A DNA stretch of 64,000 bases, taken from Doris montereyensis. Lineage: Eukaryota; Mollusca; Gastropoda; Nudibranchia; Dorididae. The stretch is taken from contig JAXRKP010000945.1 in NCBI GenBank assembly GCA_037039925.1, forward strand, positions 92,501 through 156,500, in the 5' to 3' direction. The position numbers and the translations under genes are program-made. Of this stretch, positions 1 through 12,179 are shown piece by piece (position 1 is the stretch's first letter; the number at the start of each line of letters is the position of its first letter). The notes under the pieces were generated by a model. It had not been told where the DNA came from and made no database searches. It saw only the letters and a program-made list of their open reading frames with translations.

Positions 1-74
1 TTCTCTGCCCAAGTCCTACTTTGTGAACATAATTACTATCCACTGTTGAGGTTTCTCTATATTTCTTTTGTTTC

Positions 75-88
75 TCCCTCCCCCAGAA
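75..88 (+). other. Splice acceptor of a 5'UTR intron before the ASTE1-like gene
   Basis: A pyrimidine-rich run ends in CCCCCAG at base 86, 42 bases before the ATG at 129. It resembles a 3' splice site of a 5'UTR intron. If real, it argues that the downstream gene is a native spliced locus and not a processed retrocopy. Confidence 0.5.
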
Positions 89-128
89 GATCTGCATTGA
101 CACTTGAAATTTTGGTGGACGCGGCATA

Positions 129-2614
129 ATGGGGATTCGTGGTCTCACTACCTTCATCGACAGAAACCCCGCACGTCTTGCACGCGCACGAGTTTAGGGA
201 CAGTAGTGTGATCATTGACGGAAACAACTTCTATCACTACCTCTATTACGCCTGCCATGTGAACTGCTCCTTGGGTGGGGACTATGATATATACAGGAAG
301 AAGATTATATCAACTTTCAAAGATCTTGAACAGTGTGGCATCTCCCCTTATGTTGTTTTAGACGGAGCCTACACAGTGGATGACAGGAAGTTGAAGACGT
401 CACTCATGCGGGCGACCATGCGCAACTCGCTTGTCGGCGTCATGGCCCGCTTCGGCCGAGGTCAGATTCTACCGATACTGGCTTATGACACGTTTATCCA
501 AACCCTTACAGAACTAGGGCGTCCCCCATGTGACCTGTCAGTTTGAAGCGGATGTTGAGATTGCCGTTTGGCAAATAAATTTAAATGCCCTGTGATAAGC
601 AATGATAGTGATTTTTACATCTTTGACTTAGTAGGAGGTTTTTACCTCTGGATTACATTGACTTCAGGCCCCTGTGCAAAGATAAATCTGGCTCAGCCCC
701 GTGGTATTTGCACTGCCAATTGTATAAGGTAGATGATTTTATTAATGCTTTCTGGCGGGCTCAATCGCCCAGTGCTGCCTGTGTTTGCCAGTCTCCTTGG
801 AAATGATTATGTAAAATCTGGCGACTTTGATTCTTTCTACAAGCGCTTACAGGTGCCCAAAGCTGTCTCGAAAAAGTATGATCTTCCCCCACGACTGTCA
901 AAGATAATAAGTTTTAATGCACTGGTTTCACATTCACAATAAAGACTGGTCCAAGTTGTTGCAAGAACTGCTACAGTTTTTGGAGCCACATTATCAGAGC
1001 AGGCTGAGAAACTTGTTCATCACCTCTGTGAATATTTACAGTAACATTGACAAATTTGAGGGATGTGATTTGTATGCCTATTTCACTGGAGACGGGTGTA
1101 ATTTCACTCCTGCTTCTGGTCCAGGATTTGCTGGATACAACAGTGCTATTTTCCCCACATGGTTCTTGAATTCGGTGTGTAGAGGGGAGATCAGTCCATC
1201 TACCATGAATGCCGCTTGTTTTGCACAGGGTTATTTTTCTTTTCAGGTTGAAAATCTATCGGAGGTCACCGCCTACCAGTGTTCTCAAGGCATGAGAAGG
1301 ATTCTGTATGGAATTCTTTTAGCAGTGATCCTTATGTGAACAGGGAAACGTTAGCAGCAACAAAGGAACGTGTTGATATTGAGTGTCATCTTGTGGAACG
1401 TTTTTCTGATCTATTGAAACCAAAGACAACTGAGGAGACGTGTGAAGATGAAGGAGCAGTGACATCCACAGATAACTCTCATGATGAGATGAGTGAGGAG
1501 GAGAAAGATAAGGGAGGAGGAGAAGTTTGAAGAGGAGGTGATGAATTTGATTTCCAAAACAGTTCAGACAAAATCTGTGAAAAGGCAGGCACAAATGGAG
1601 GAATACAATCGTGTTAAAAGGCACATTGAGCGCAGCTACGTAGATCCAACTCTGAGTATTGATGAAATTCCACTTCCTGCACTGTCTGATCTAGAAGACA
1701 TGCCAATGGAACACCGTCTTGAAGTCATGTTATCTGCAATGGAAGCGAATGAATCTCTTTTGGATAAATTTTCCAGCGATATTTGGCTCTATTCCTGTTG
1801 TCTCCTGAACTGGTTGAGAAATGCTGACCCGAAGGTCTCAGAACGCCATCTAGATTGCATACTTTTGTGCCTTATATATTTAAGTATTCATGATAAGTTA
1901 TCCTGCCACTTATACAAAAACAAAGCCTGTAACAAAATGGCAACTGGTGATGCAGGGAGCTTGCTGCAGTCAATACGTGGGGGAGGAAAATGTTCGAAGG
2001 GGAGAAGAAGTCTTTAAAGATTGACTTCCTGCAAGCTTGGAAAACCATTCCAGGAGACCAGCTTCAGAAAGTTCAAAAACTTGTCCAAGTTTCACAAGAC
2101 CGTGCCTACGTTTCAATAATCGAACCACATAGATTCAAGCACTTTGCATGCTTTCGCTCAATTGCAGGCTAGCATGTTGGACGCTTCCAACTTGAACAAA
2201 CTACTCCGTTTTCTCTCCCTAATCTCCGCCCAGCGTGTCTTTACAATGGGACCTTCTTGTATAATGCCTTCTGCGATCTGGTTTCTCGTCCGAAGCCAAG
2301 ACGTGTTTTTAGGCACTTTGCTGCTGTCCAACTCATCAATTCATCAGCTGTTTTTGGATTTTAAATCCATTCTCCGGGAATGCCTTCCGGAGAACATTTT
2401 CGTAGATGTCCCTCAAACGCATTTCGAGGAGATCTCAAAAAAAAAAAAAAAGACGAGGGTGGAACCCCGGCGAGAAAATGAAGCCACCAAATCAAGTGAT
2501 GAGAGTGATGAGGATAAAGAATTCACAGCGATATCAGGGTTTGATGTTTCTAATAAATTCTCATCCTTGCTGTCCTTTAAGCTAGCTAGAAAATGGAAAG
2601 CTTTGAAGATATAA
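129..2614 (+). CDS. ASTE1: Asteroid homolog 1-like (ASTE1/XPG family) gene, read through about ten frameshifts
   Basis: The ATG at 129 opens with MGIRGLTTFI, the N-terminus typical of asteroid/XPG-type proteins. Family features follow in order: VIIDGNNFYHYLYY near 207, GGDYD near 277, the XPG-I-like core FEAD...SNDSDFYIFDL near 545-630, GGLNRPVLP then LGNDYV near 755-812, and a charged acidic C-terminus ending at 2614. Asteroid proteins are PIN/XPG-fold nuclease-like proteins; human ASTE1 is linked to DNA end protection with shieldin. The reading is about 828 codons, near Drosophila asteroid and longer than human ASTE1. It changes frame near 185, 522, 572, 640, 752, 914, 1295, 1505, 1990 and 2140, each by a one-base-type indel, with meaning kept on both sides. 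Several lie in short homopolymers. Uncorrected assembly indels are my first reading; a young pseudogene is the alternative. Identity is secure, intactness is not. Confidence 0.85.
2437..2451 (+). repeat. A15 homopolymer inside the ASTE1-like coding region
   Basis: Fifteen consecutive A bases encode a lysine run between EEIS and TRVEPR in the C-terminal acidic/basic tail, and the frame is open on both sides. Human ASTE1 also has a long coding A-tract near its C-terminus that is a known microsatellite-instability target; whether this tract is homologous cannot be settled here. Confidence 0.8.
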
Positions 2615-3710
2615 ATAACATAACCTTCACTGTTCATGCATTGCAATATTCATCCTTGCACTCATGAATGCAATATAATATGCATTATTATTATTACACT
2701 TTTTACACCATTTCCGTTATTGTTATTGCTACTTTTTCAGTAGTTTGGACATAGCAAATGCTAAAATACTACTAATAGTATTAGCATTGTTCTGAACATT
2801 TTACATAAACAGTTGTACAAATATACCAACTTTCGCTGTGAAGATGGTCATGATATTAATATTATATTTTGTAATTCTTGATTTTTTAAATGAGGTCAAA
2901 GCCCATGATTGGCTAGTTGTTTTTAAGTTTAGTTAGGGATTGTTGTTTTTTGTTACTTTTATTTTGGGCTAGTTTTTTTTATTTGATTTTGGAGGTTGTT
3001 TTTTTTACATTTATTTATGACTTTTTTTTTTTCAAATTTTTATTTTGAGGTTGTTAGGTTTTATTTTGGGCTTGCTTTTAAATATTATTTTCGACGGTTC
3101 TTTTTACAATTATTTGGGCTTGTTTTTTTCATTTTATTTCCAGAATGTTTTTTAAATTTTATGTTGGGCTTGTTTTTAAATTTTATTTCGTTGGTTTTTT
3201 TTTCATTTGTTTTGGGTCTGGTTTTTAATATTATTTTGGAAGTTTGTTTAAATTTATATTGGGATTCTTTTTGTTTTTTGTCGTTGAGATAATTGATTTT
3301 GTACATAATTTGTTCTCAGATGTGATTTGCTCAATAATACAATACTACATTTTATTTACACACAAATATAATAATTTATATTTTTGTTTTAATGTGATTT
3401 GAATTTGATTGTTGAGATTCTGTGAATTTATGAGGATTTTGTGAGCATGTATGAAAGACATTTGCAGGTCAATGCGTCTTTGTTTTCAGGCTTCCTGTTA
3501 TTGATATTGTCCTGATGACATTCCTCAATGTTATTGTTATTGCTACTTTATTGCAAGTAAGTCTGTGCCAAGTGCAGATTGCAGATGTGGCACTTAAATA
3601 TAAGACCTTCACATAACAAGGAAGTGCCCTTGTTTTATAAATTGATAACATGTGAATACAGTGATAGATTGAATTAGTCTGAGCACATGTTTGTAAAAGT
3701 TCCTTCAAGG
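2615..3710. other. AT-rich intergenic stretch with degenerate T-rich tandem motif
   Basis: No supported gene. From about 2920 to 3300 the + strand is a degenerate array of units like TTGGGCTTGTTTTTAA spaced about 35-50 bases. The open frames there are only Phe/Leu-rich translations of this repeat. Confidence 0.5.
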
Positions 3711-3711
3711 C

Positions 3712-4000
3712 TCTTAAGGCCCATATAGCCGGAGCTTATCCCGGTTTCTATAATGTGAAGCGGAACAGGTGACAATAATCAATCTGAAGCAGGCTTTTAC
3801 TTCCAAACCAGTGCTTATAGTTGTACCTATTTGCACCTGGGTAGAGTGAGGAAAATGCATGTTAAGTGTCTTTCCCAAGGAACAATGTCGGACCTCGCTT
3901 TGCTAGGATTCAAACTCGAGATGTCATGATCCCCAGTCCGACACCCATATCCCCTGTCACTGACGCCACTGAACACATGTCTGTGGTTCATAATAAAGAA
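3712..4000 (-). repeat. tRNA-derived SINE, family A (minus orientation)
   Basis: Read on the minus strand it shares, in order, AGTCCGAC-type head, a box-B-like GTTTGAATCC, GAGGTCCGACATTGTTCC, a CTGTTCCGCTTCA block and ATAAGCTCCGGCT...GGGCCTTAAGAGCCTTG with the copies at 49780-50028 and 52985-53240. The box B and the shared 3' body indicate a tRNA-headed SINE family. Confidence 0.65.
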
Positions 4001-4094
4001 ACTCAGAATCAGAGATATTATACGAAAACTGAAATCGTTTTGAGCTACAGTAGATAATGCATGTTTATACTGTTCTTGTAAGCGTTAATTTACT

Positions 4095-4290
4095 GAGCAG
4101 ATGGCTCAGTAGGTAGGGTACTCACCTACCAAGCCAAAGGCCGTGTGTTCAAACCGAGTCGTGCAGGCTTGAATTTGAAATTTTTTTTCCGGGTTTCTTC
4201 TGCTCCCTTATTCCTTATAACCCTCGGTGGTTGGAAATGAAAAAGAGCATGCTATTCCGGCCTCCACCCTGGCAAAATTGAATTCCCATC
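4095..4290 (+). repeat. tRNA-headed SINE, second family
   Basis: A box-A-like TGGCTCAGTAGGTAG and a box-B-like GTGTTCAAACC are spaced as in tRNA genes, followed by an unrelated body. It lacks a clean cloverleaf 3' half, so a SINE is more likely than a tRNA gene. Confidence 0.45.
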
Positions 4291-4299
4291 AATAGGCCT

Positions 4300-5250
4300 A
4301 TATACTATATACAGTGTATGAAGAAATACCTTTGAATAAATGTAGACTAGAAGTAGAAGAGGCAAAGATCAGAGGGGAAGGAAGTGTGGCTGGGCATCCA
4401 TACCTACCTCAGAACAAAATAAGCCCAAGTGTAGTAGTAGTAGTGACAAATGACAGCAACTGTTACAGGATCGTCAATATTGAGATAAAAAAAGGTTGTA
4501 TAATACATATATATATATATTAGATTACTGTGCTGTAATCTAACTAATATATAATAATATAATACCAATACTCTTCTGTGTCATTGGATTCGGGGATCCG
4601 GTAAGATATCAAATGAGGAGAGTATCTAAATAGGACTGTACTTATAAAGCAAGTAGATTAGCTTGCAGTGCCTTCGCCATTATTTATGTTTTGAGATGTA
4701 CTGTCTTAAACGGGGAAAAAAAAGAAAGTAAATTCTTCGAATACCATCACCCCCACCCCCTTTCCCTAGCTTCCCAACTCAAATATAATGCAATTACTTT
4801 AAGTGCATGCTGAGTAGGACTGAGAAGGAAATACAATCTCAATTTTTTTTTAAAACTTTTACCATGTTCTATTATTACATTTACTCCCATTAACATACCC
4901 TTTAACTGTCTTTACAATTTTTTTTATATCCCTTGGTTCTATGTATTACCGTTCATGTTACATGTATAATTATATACATGTACCCTACCTATAAGTCTAA
5001 ATGACAAATTAAGACGTGAAAATATTATATTTATAATTTATAGGGACAAAGACGACAAAAAACCCCTAACAAAGTATAAAATTTGATAGAACTAGAACTC
5101 AGACAAGAAACTCCAAACAACTTTGGGCACCAAACAACAGAATCAAAACCCGTGACCTCCACGTCGCCAGCCACCTATCGCCTAGTCATGAAATCAAAAT
5201 GCAGCAAGAACCTTGTTGTATATTTGTAACTTTAATTTTAATGATCGTAT
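4300..5250. other. AT-rich intergenic sequence, nothing recognised
   Basis: Contains short TA repeats near 4505-4555 and many stop codons in all frames. I see no coding, RNA or transposon signature that I can defend. Confidence 0.5.
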
Positions 5251-5350
5251 AGTAGTTGCACGGTTGGTGTTGCGCTCTCTGTTCATCCATGGTGAGGCGT
5301 AGGAGTAGGATGTTGGCAGGAGGTCTCGGGTTCGAATTGCCCTAAAGCCC
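5250..5350 (+). repeat. Weak tRNA-like SINE head
   Basis: GCACGGTTGGTGTTGCGC resembles a box A region and GGGTTCGAATTGCCC resembles box B about 70 bases later. No cloverleaf is evident and it runs into the CT tract downstream. Confidence 0.3.
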
Positions 5351-5401
5351 AAAGTTTTGCTTCGTTTATTTCTTTGACCTTTGTTATTTGTATTCGAGTA
5401 T

Positions 5402-5488
5402 TCGTGTCTCTCTTTCTCTGCCTCTCTCTTGTCTGTCTGTCTGTCTGTCTCTTACTTGTCTGTCTGTCTGTCTGTCTGTCTCTCTGTC

Positions 5489-5537
<49 letters not shown>

Positions 5538-5550
5538 GTCTCTGTCTCTG

Positions 5551-5604
<54 letters not shown>

Positions 5605-5610
5605 TGTCTC

Positions 5611-5675
<65 letters not shown>

Positions 5676-5710
5676 GTGTCTAGTGTCTAGTGTCTTTCTC
5701 TCTCTCTCTC
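5402..5710 (+). repeat. (CT)n microsatellite with GTCT interruptions
   Basis: About 300 bases of TCTC broken by blocks of (TGTC)n. The long Leu/Ser open frames here in all three frames are products of the repeat. Confidence 0.95.
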
Positions 5711-6330
5711 TCATTCTCTCTACTAACATTAACAATCAGTCTAATCTCTCTCTCTGTATTTTATCTTCTGTCTCATAGTAGACTGGTGCATGTCTCTCTC
5801 TCTCAAATTCTCTCTCTTTAAAATTGGTCTCTCTAGCGATCTCTCTCTCTAAACAAAAGCAAGACACAACCAAAGATACTCTCTCTCTCTCTCTCTCAAA
5901 AAATATTGAAAAATATTGGAATGATTTCAAAATGCCTAACTCTCTCGGATGTTGATCCCCTAAAAAAACCATAAATGGATGACACAAGAAATATAATATT
6001 ATTAGAAAATGATGTATAGTGTATGAGCGAAGCTAAACAGGCAAACAAACACATAAAGAAAGAGTGAATCAAGGCCAGAACAATACTACTAGAATCTCAT
6101 ATTGAAAGACAGAAAAATAAAACGAAAAAATTTCAGGTCGATTCTCTCTACACTCTCATCTGTAACGCTTCTGAATATAGACTCTATAGAACATCTCAGA
6201 TGAGGAAAGGGATAGTAACCAAGCAGATACACATATACATAAGATAATAGCGACCCTGAGAGTAAGAGAGAGGTAGCAGCTTACAAGAGATGAAAAAAGG
6301 AAAAGCGGTTGGCCAAGATAATATTTCCAT
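5711..6330 (+). repeat. Shortened, CT-interrupted copy of 6625-7790
   Basis: At least ten word-length matches occur in the same order as downstream, for example AACAAAAGCAAGACACAACC at about 5851 and 6989, and CAGGCAAACAAACACATAAA at about 6038 and 7303. The span is roughly half as long. Where downstream sequence is missing, CTCTCT runs often stand in its place. It looks like a degraded duplicate or an assembly artefact, not independent sequence. Confidence 0.75.
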
Positions 6331-6849
6331 AATGATGTAGGACTTGGAGCTTTAAATGTATTATTTTATAAATTCATGACCTTATTCAAAAAAGCTACTT
6401 TAATTTAAACACACCCCTTTGCCTCACTATTTAACTGTAACTAGTGTAACTAGTGTAACTAGTGTAACCCTTATCCTTATTATTGATATTATATTCATAC
6501 ATTGTATGTACATGATGCATTATGATTTCATCCTGAAACAGAGATTGAGGTAGGATTAGGAATGAATTCGATGAAAAGAAAGTGAGAATGAAAATGAATT
6601 GTAAGCTAACATTACTATCGGTAGGCTACTAACATTAACAATAACACTGTAAGCTCAAAATAAAAACGTGCCATATTGACAATACAATTTGACCCTGGTT
6701 GTATTGTATTTTATCTTCATTGCACATACACATGTTATAATACATAGTAGACTGGTGCATGAAAGAAAGCTACATGGTTCAGGAGATGGGCGTGTCGAAA
6801 ATAAGCTACACAAAAAACTACGGAGACATATAATATATATATAAAAAAA

Positions 6850-9000
6850 ATCAAATTGACTACATACTGGTTCCACAGCGCTTTAAAATTGGTGCAAATA
6901 GCAAAAACAATACCCAGAGCTGATGATATAAATAGCGATCACCGACCAGTGAAGAAATGCATTCTCAAACTAAATGTAAAACGCCTAAACAAAAGCAAGA
7001 CACAACCAAAGATACAGATTGTTGAACTGACCCACTTGTTGAGAAAAGACGATGGGTTAGAGAACATTAATAAAGAAGAGGTAAAACAACGATACGAATA
7101 TATCAGAGTAACAAAAAATATTGAAAAATATTGGAATGATTTAACAAAATGCCTAACTAACAGTAACAGAAACCAATTCAGATGTTGATCCCCATCAAAA
7201 AAAACATAAATGGATGACACAAGAAATATAATATTATTAGAAATGATGTATATGAAGCAAGTTTTGGACAAAAAATAGTAGTTTTCTTTTTGAATATAAA
7301 ACAGGCAAACAAACACATAAAGAAAGAGTATATTTGGAATCAAGGACCCTCCAAAGAACAAGTTTACATATACTAGAATGCCAGCATATTCCCAAGCGAA
7401 AAAGACAGAAAAATAACACCATAAAACGAAAAGAATTTCATTGAGTCGATTGATGAAAACGATTTTTGACAGGTAAATTAAAGAAACTACACAATGAAAT
7501 TGTAAGAGTAAGAGACTCCGGGAAACATCTGAAAAAAATGGAACGCCCTAGATATTTTTTAACGCTTGGACAAATCTGAATATAGTGCTGTGTCTATAGA
7601 ACATCTGTATTCAGATGAGGAAAGAGGATAGTAACCAAACAGATACATATACTTTTTTATTTATCAAAGATAATAGCGACCATAAAAAAATACTGAGAGT
7701 AAGAGAAGATGTAGCAGCTCCGCCATTGGTAGTTGTACAGAGATGAAAAAAGGAAAAGTGGTTGGCCAAGATAATATTTTCATATTGACATAATAGATGC
7801 ATGAGTTTGTCTAGGACTCTAGGGAGACTTAGGATGGATATTTGAGTCGGAATATTCAATTTCATTTATGAGTATTCCATTCAAAAGGGTGTTTTTCACT
7901 TTTTATCCAAACGAGCTAGGGTTACGGAAAATCTGCAAATTCATTTTTGTTGATCACTCTACCAAAAAGCTGTGGAGTAAATAGATTGTGATCAACATCG
8001 AACCATTAGTATTAAAATCTAGCACTGAGTCAGACAACAAATATCTTACTAGATACCGGTATCTATAATGAAAAGCATGCAAAATAAAGTAACACCGAAA
8101 AAGGTAATGAACAGTTTGGATTTGTAAAAGACAAAGGACAGTCAACGCGATTTTTACACTGAACATGATCATGTAATGGTCAATTGAAAAGAGAAAAAAT
8201 ATATTTATAGTATAATATATATACCTTTGTTTCATCGACTTCAAAGCCTTCGACTCCATACACCACACAATCCTCTTCTAAAATGTTAAAGTCAATAGGA
8301 ATAGATGATAAAGGCTTAAACTGGTAAAAAACATGTATTGTGCAGTTATTTGAATTTGAGGGTCACGGGATGTGGTGATTAGTTATTTAGAAAACTTACG
8401 TCAAAGTGGATAACGAGATCAAATTTTTTTAACATCAAGAAAGTAGTGAGACAAGGCAAATTTTGTGTTCTCTCACCAGACCTCTTCAACTTATACTTAT
8501 ACTTATATAGCGAAACCATCTTCCGTGAAATTGAAAACATGAAAATTATAAGCATTAGTGGCGTTAACCTGACCAACATAAGATACATTTGCAAAATTCA
8601 AATGGTGTCGTGTTAATGGCATACACGCCAGACGATGTCCAACAAATATTAGACAAATTTAAATTAGTAGACTAGTGACTGAGACAAAAGAATTGTTACT
8701 GAACGTGAAAAAGACAGAATGCATGGTAGCTTGTGTGTAAAGTGTAAACAAGATGACAACATGTCCTTCAATTTAACAAATAGAGGAGAAACTATAAAAA
8801 AAGTAACAAAGTTTAAATACCTCGACTCAATCATAACAAACAATTGCAAAGACACCACAGAAATAAGGCAAAGGATATCAATAATAGCATTAGCAATAGC
8901 AAAACAAACATTGCACAATATTAGAGCTGTTGTCTCCAATTGAAAACAGAAAATGGACACGGAATTACAAACAGCGCAGACATATTATGTGTCTTTTCCA
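6850..9000 (+). mobile_element. Decayed LINE (non-LTR retrotransposon): endonuclease end plus reverse transcriptase
   Basis: An SDHRPVKKCILKL motif near 6937 matches the C-terminal end of LINE apurinic endonucleases. Further along are FVDFKAFDSIHH-type RT motif pieces near 8225, VRQG...LSPDLFNLYLY near 8445-8500, a YADD-region remnant near 8620, LNVKKTECMV near 8702 and a FKYLDSIITNN segment near 8812. These are in the normal LINE order on the plus strand but are spread over several frames with stops. It resembles the elements often annotated in invertebrates as craniofacial-development-protein-2-like. It is inactive; clade assignment is uncertain. Confidence 0.8.
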
Positions 9001-9560
9001 CACTATTATATGCGTGGGCTTAACACTGATCACAACACTGTGCACGTTAAAAAATTCCTTGGATATCTACATTGACAATGGCAATGCACGGCAAGTTGGG
9101 AAATGTAATCATACTCATACGCGTCACTAACGCTTGAAGGTCGTTCAGATTTACGTTTGAATGTCGATTAATACGCTGTTAGTGTTAGTGCTAAATTAGT
9201 TCAAATTCATAAACAACGCTTCCATTGTCCTTGTTTTACAGTTTACTGAGTTTCGAAAATTCTTTTGAATTTCGCTGTTTAGAAATGTTAGTGAGTATAT
9301 AAAGTTTAAGTTGACAATGACATAATTTTTGTATTATCGAAATTTGGGTAGTTGTGCTTGTTGGTCGATATTTTATCAATACGGTAACTACATTTTTTTT
9401 TCTTTTTCATTTCCTACCATTGCAAAGCAAAATTAATTTCGTTTCGTTTGATATTAATTTCAGGTTGTTGCATCTAGATCTAGCAGTTGTTGAGTTATAG
9501 TCCGTTAAAAAGTATCGCGTTATTTTTGGCGCTCAGTATGATATAATATACCAGGTGGCC
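9000..9560. other. Unassigned AT-rich sequence between LINE and minisatellite
   Basis: The first part is probably further LINE 3' sequence. After about 9130 I see no coding or repeat structure apart from a short TCTAGATCTAG element near 9472. Confidence 0.4.
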
Positions 9561-9567
9561 ACTGAAA

Positions 9568-9906
9568 CATTGAACCCAAATAGATATAAAAAAACGATAA
9601 AAAACATTGAACCCAAATACTGATATCGATAAAAAAACATTGAACCCAAATAGATATCGATAAAGAAACATTGAACCCAAATAGATATCGATAAAAAACA
9701 TTGAACCCAAATAGATATCGATAAAAAAAACCATTGAACCCAAATAGATATCGATAAAAAACATTGAACCCAAATAGATATCGATAAAGAAACATTGAAC
9801 CCAAATAGATATCGATAAAAAAATCATTGAACCCAAATAGATATCGATAAAAAACATTGAACCCAAATAGATACCGATAAAAAACATTGAACCCAAATAG
9901 ATACAA
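9568..9906. repeat. Minisatellite, about 11 copies of a 30-33-bp unit
   Basis: Units read CATTGAACCCAAATAGATAT followed by CGATAAAAA with A-run length variation. The first two units are the most divergent. On the minus strand the array is open in more than one frame as repeats of YRYLFGFN, which is a repeat by-product. Confidence 0.92.
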
Positions 9907-9924
9907 TAATGTCAATCATGTTTT

Positions 9925-10620
9925 TGCCCTGCTCTTTGGGATAGCTCTCACATATCTTGTGATAGTGTTTCTCAAGTCATTAAGTGATCTAAACAATTAA
10001 TCTTTGAGAAAATCCCACAGGTGATAGTTTAAAGAGTTGAGGTCGAACTAGGCCTATAAGGCGTCCATTGGTTTTCTCTGACTGGTTCATAAAGTCTTCC
10101 ACGGGTCCTTCATGATGAATTCAAGATCGTTATGTAGCGAACAGAGTTTACTGTCACTACTGTGTTTTCATTTTCGTCCAATAAGAAATAAGGGCCGATT
10201 ATGCCTGGCGGCTCATAGCAACTCCAGGCGGTGAATTTCATCTCATAAAGAATCTTTAGTAAACTTCCTCTGGTTTAGATGAGACCCAGAAAATGTAGTT
10301 TTTTGTGTTTATGTACCCATTCATGTAAAAATGCGCTTCACAAATTAACTACACATTGTCTATGAATGCACTGTCTTCCTGGATCTTTGCAAGAAATCAA
10401 CGACTCGTAGTGACCATATTATCTTCAACATTTGCATCACTCAGTATTAGGTAAATTCTGTAACACTTTGAGCATAAGTCAACTTTCAAGACTTTTCTCA
10501 AATATTGTCTTGCAATGGTTAGCATCTCACTGCATTGACTTCGACGACGGATCCATTTCTTGAGGCAATTATGCACTGATTTTCCAAGCGCTGTGACATT
10601 CTTGACATTTCACACCGTCA
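9925..10620 (-). pseudogene. Fossil mariner-like transposase
   Basis: On the minus strand the frame near 10500-10280 reads through SRxFLAKIQEDSAFIDNV, CEAHFYMNGYINTKN, FWVSSKPEEVY and GVAMSRQA. These align in order with the mariner catalytic-core consensus (SDEAHF.LNGYVN.QN, SENPEEV, W.AMSR.GIIGPYF). Near 9960-10040 a second frame gives HLWDFLKD and RSLNDLRNTITRYVRAIP, the C-terminal block after the last catalytic Asp. Many stops and shifts, and loss of the middle, show an old dead copy. The terminal repeats were not located. Confidence 0.7.
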
Positions 10621-11300
10621 ACTTCAAGTCAGATGTTTTCCTTATCCCGTTTTTCTTGTTTTCTATGGACCCAAAGCGTTTGAAAGTTACAAACCATTTG
10701 AATATAATAGCCTTATTTGGTATCTTATTTTTCTGTGGTAGTCAATTCCAAACCTCTTTGAAAACACAGCATGAGTTTAAATGATTTGTATCAATATAGG
10801 TCAATGTAGCAAATGCTCGTTTATCGACAGTGTAATGTTGTTTAGCTGTAGTCATGCTTACGGTTAAATTAATCAACGCTATTTTTGTTGACATCCAGAT
10901 AGATGAGCTTGATCGTGTTCAAATTTGGCATATTGCATTACAAAACAAGTTTTGAGCATTTTTGGGGGGTTTATTGTTTCACTTCCGGAAGCAACTTTGC
11001 GCACGGTTTCTTACCATTACGGAATAGACCCTATTTTATCACCAAGGAGAAAATACTTGAGACTTCGATAACTTGCAAAGCATCAACTAGTGCTAACTGG
11101 CATTTTTTGAAATTTCAGATAAGTTGTTTACTCTCTTCCCTTATTGCATCGATAAATTTGTAATTTATATACAATTCGCACCTTCAGTGTAAAAATTTTG
11201 CCTTGATTGATACTTCCTTTCATTCATTCTCTATTATTTCTTCTTTCTAGACCCAGTGAGATATAGATCTAGTCTTATATTTATCTATTTTTTCGTTCTT
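10620..11300. other. No supported gene
   Basis: May include the eroded 5' part of the mariner-like element on the minus strand, but I cannot match its DNA-binding domain. Otherwise unassigned. Confidence 0.35.
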
Positions 11301-11319
11301 GTTTCACATACTCACACGT

Positions 11320-11850
<531 letters not shown>

Positions 11851-12072
11851 CTTCTCACCTTTTATTACTTACTTTTTTTCATATTTTTATTTCATTCTAG
11901 ATCTAAACCTTCCAAAGTTCCACTCTCGCTCATTCTTTACACCCCCCTCTGCTACGTTTCTTATCATCATGTCTTTTTCTTTCTTTCTTTCTCTTTTATG
12001 TTTTTCTTCTGACACCACATTGTGTGATGCCCGAGTAGTAGATCTAGATTCTAGATATTTCTCGTTTGTTGT

Positions 12073-12099
12073 CTGACGAAGGGTTATACCCGAAACGTC
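12073..12099 (+). ncRNA. Hammerhead-ribozyme-like core (candidate)
   Basis: CTGACGA is followed by a GGG/CCC stem with a TTATA loop and then GAAAC-GTC. This matches the CUGANGA / stem II / GAAAC...GUC core order of type I hammerheads. Stem III would have essentially no loop, so self-cleavage could require a dimer. Related motifs are known from Penelope-like retroelements. Activity is unproven and chance or a decayed repeat end is possible. Confidence 0.4.
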
Positions 12100-12179
12100 A
12101 TGTGTTTGTTCTGTCTTTATTAGTGGAGTTGTCACTTATTGTCATATTTCGCCTGTTTCACTTTCAGTGTCCTCCTGGT

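Noticed and set aside
129..2614. Several separate small genes in the ASTE1 region
   Set aside because: The pieces are consecutive segments of one protein family in order, joined by one-base shifts.
2996..3306. Phe-rich and Lys-rich open frames
   Set aside because: Translations of a degenerate T-rich tandem repeat.
9495..9915. Direct repeats at 9.57 kb as a CRISPR array
   Set aside because: Units abut with no unique spacers, and the genome is animal.
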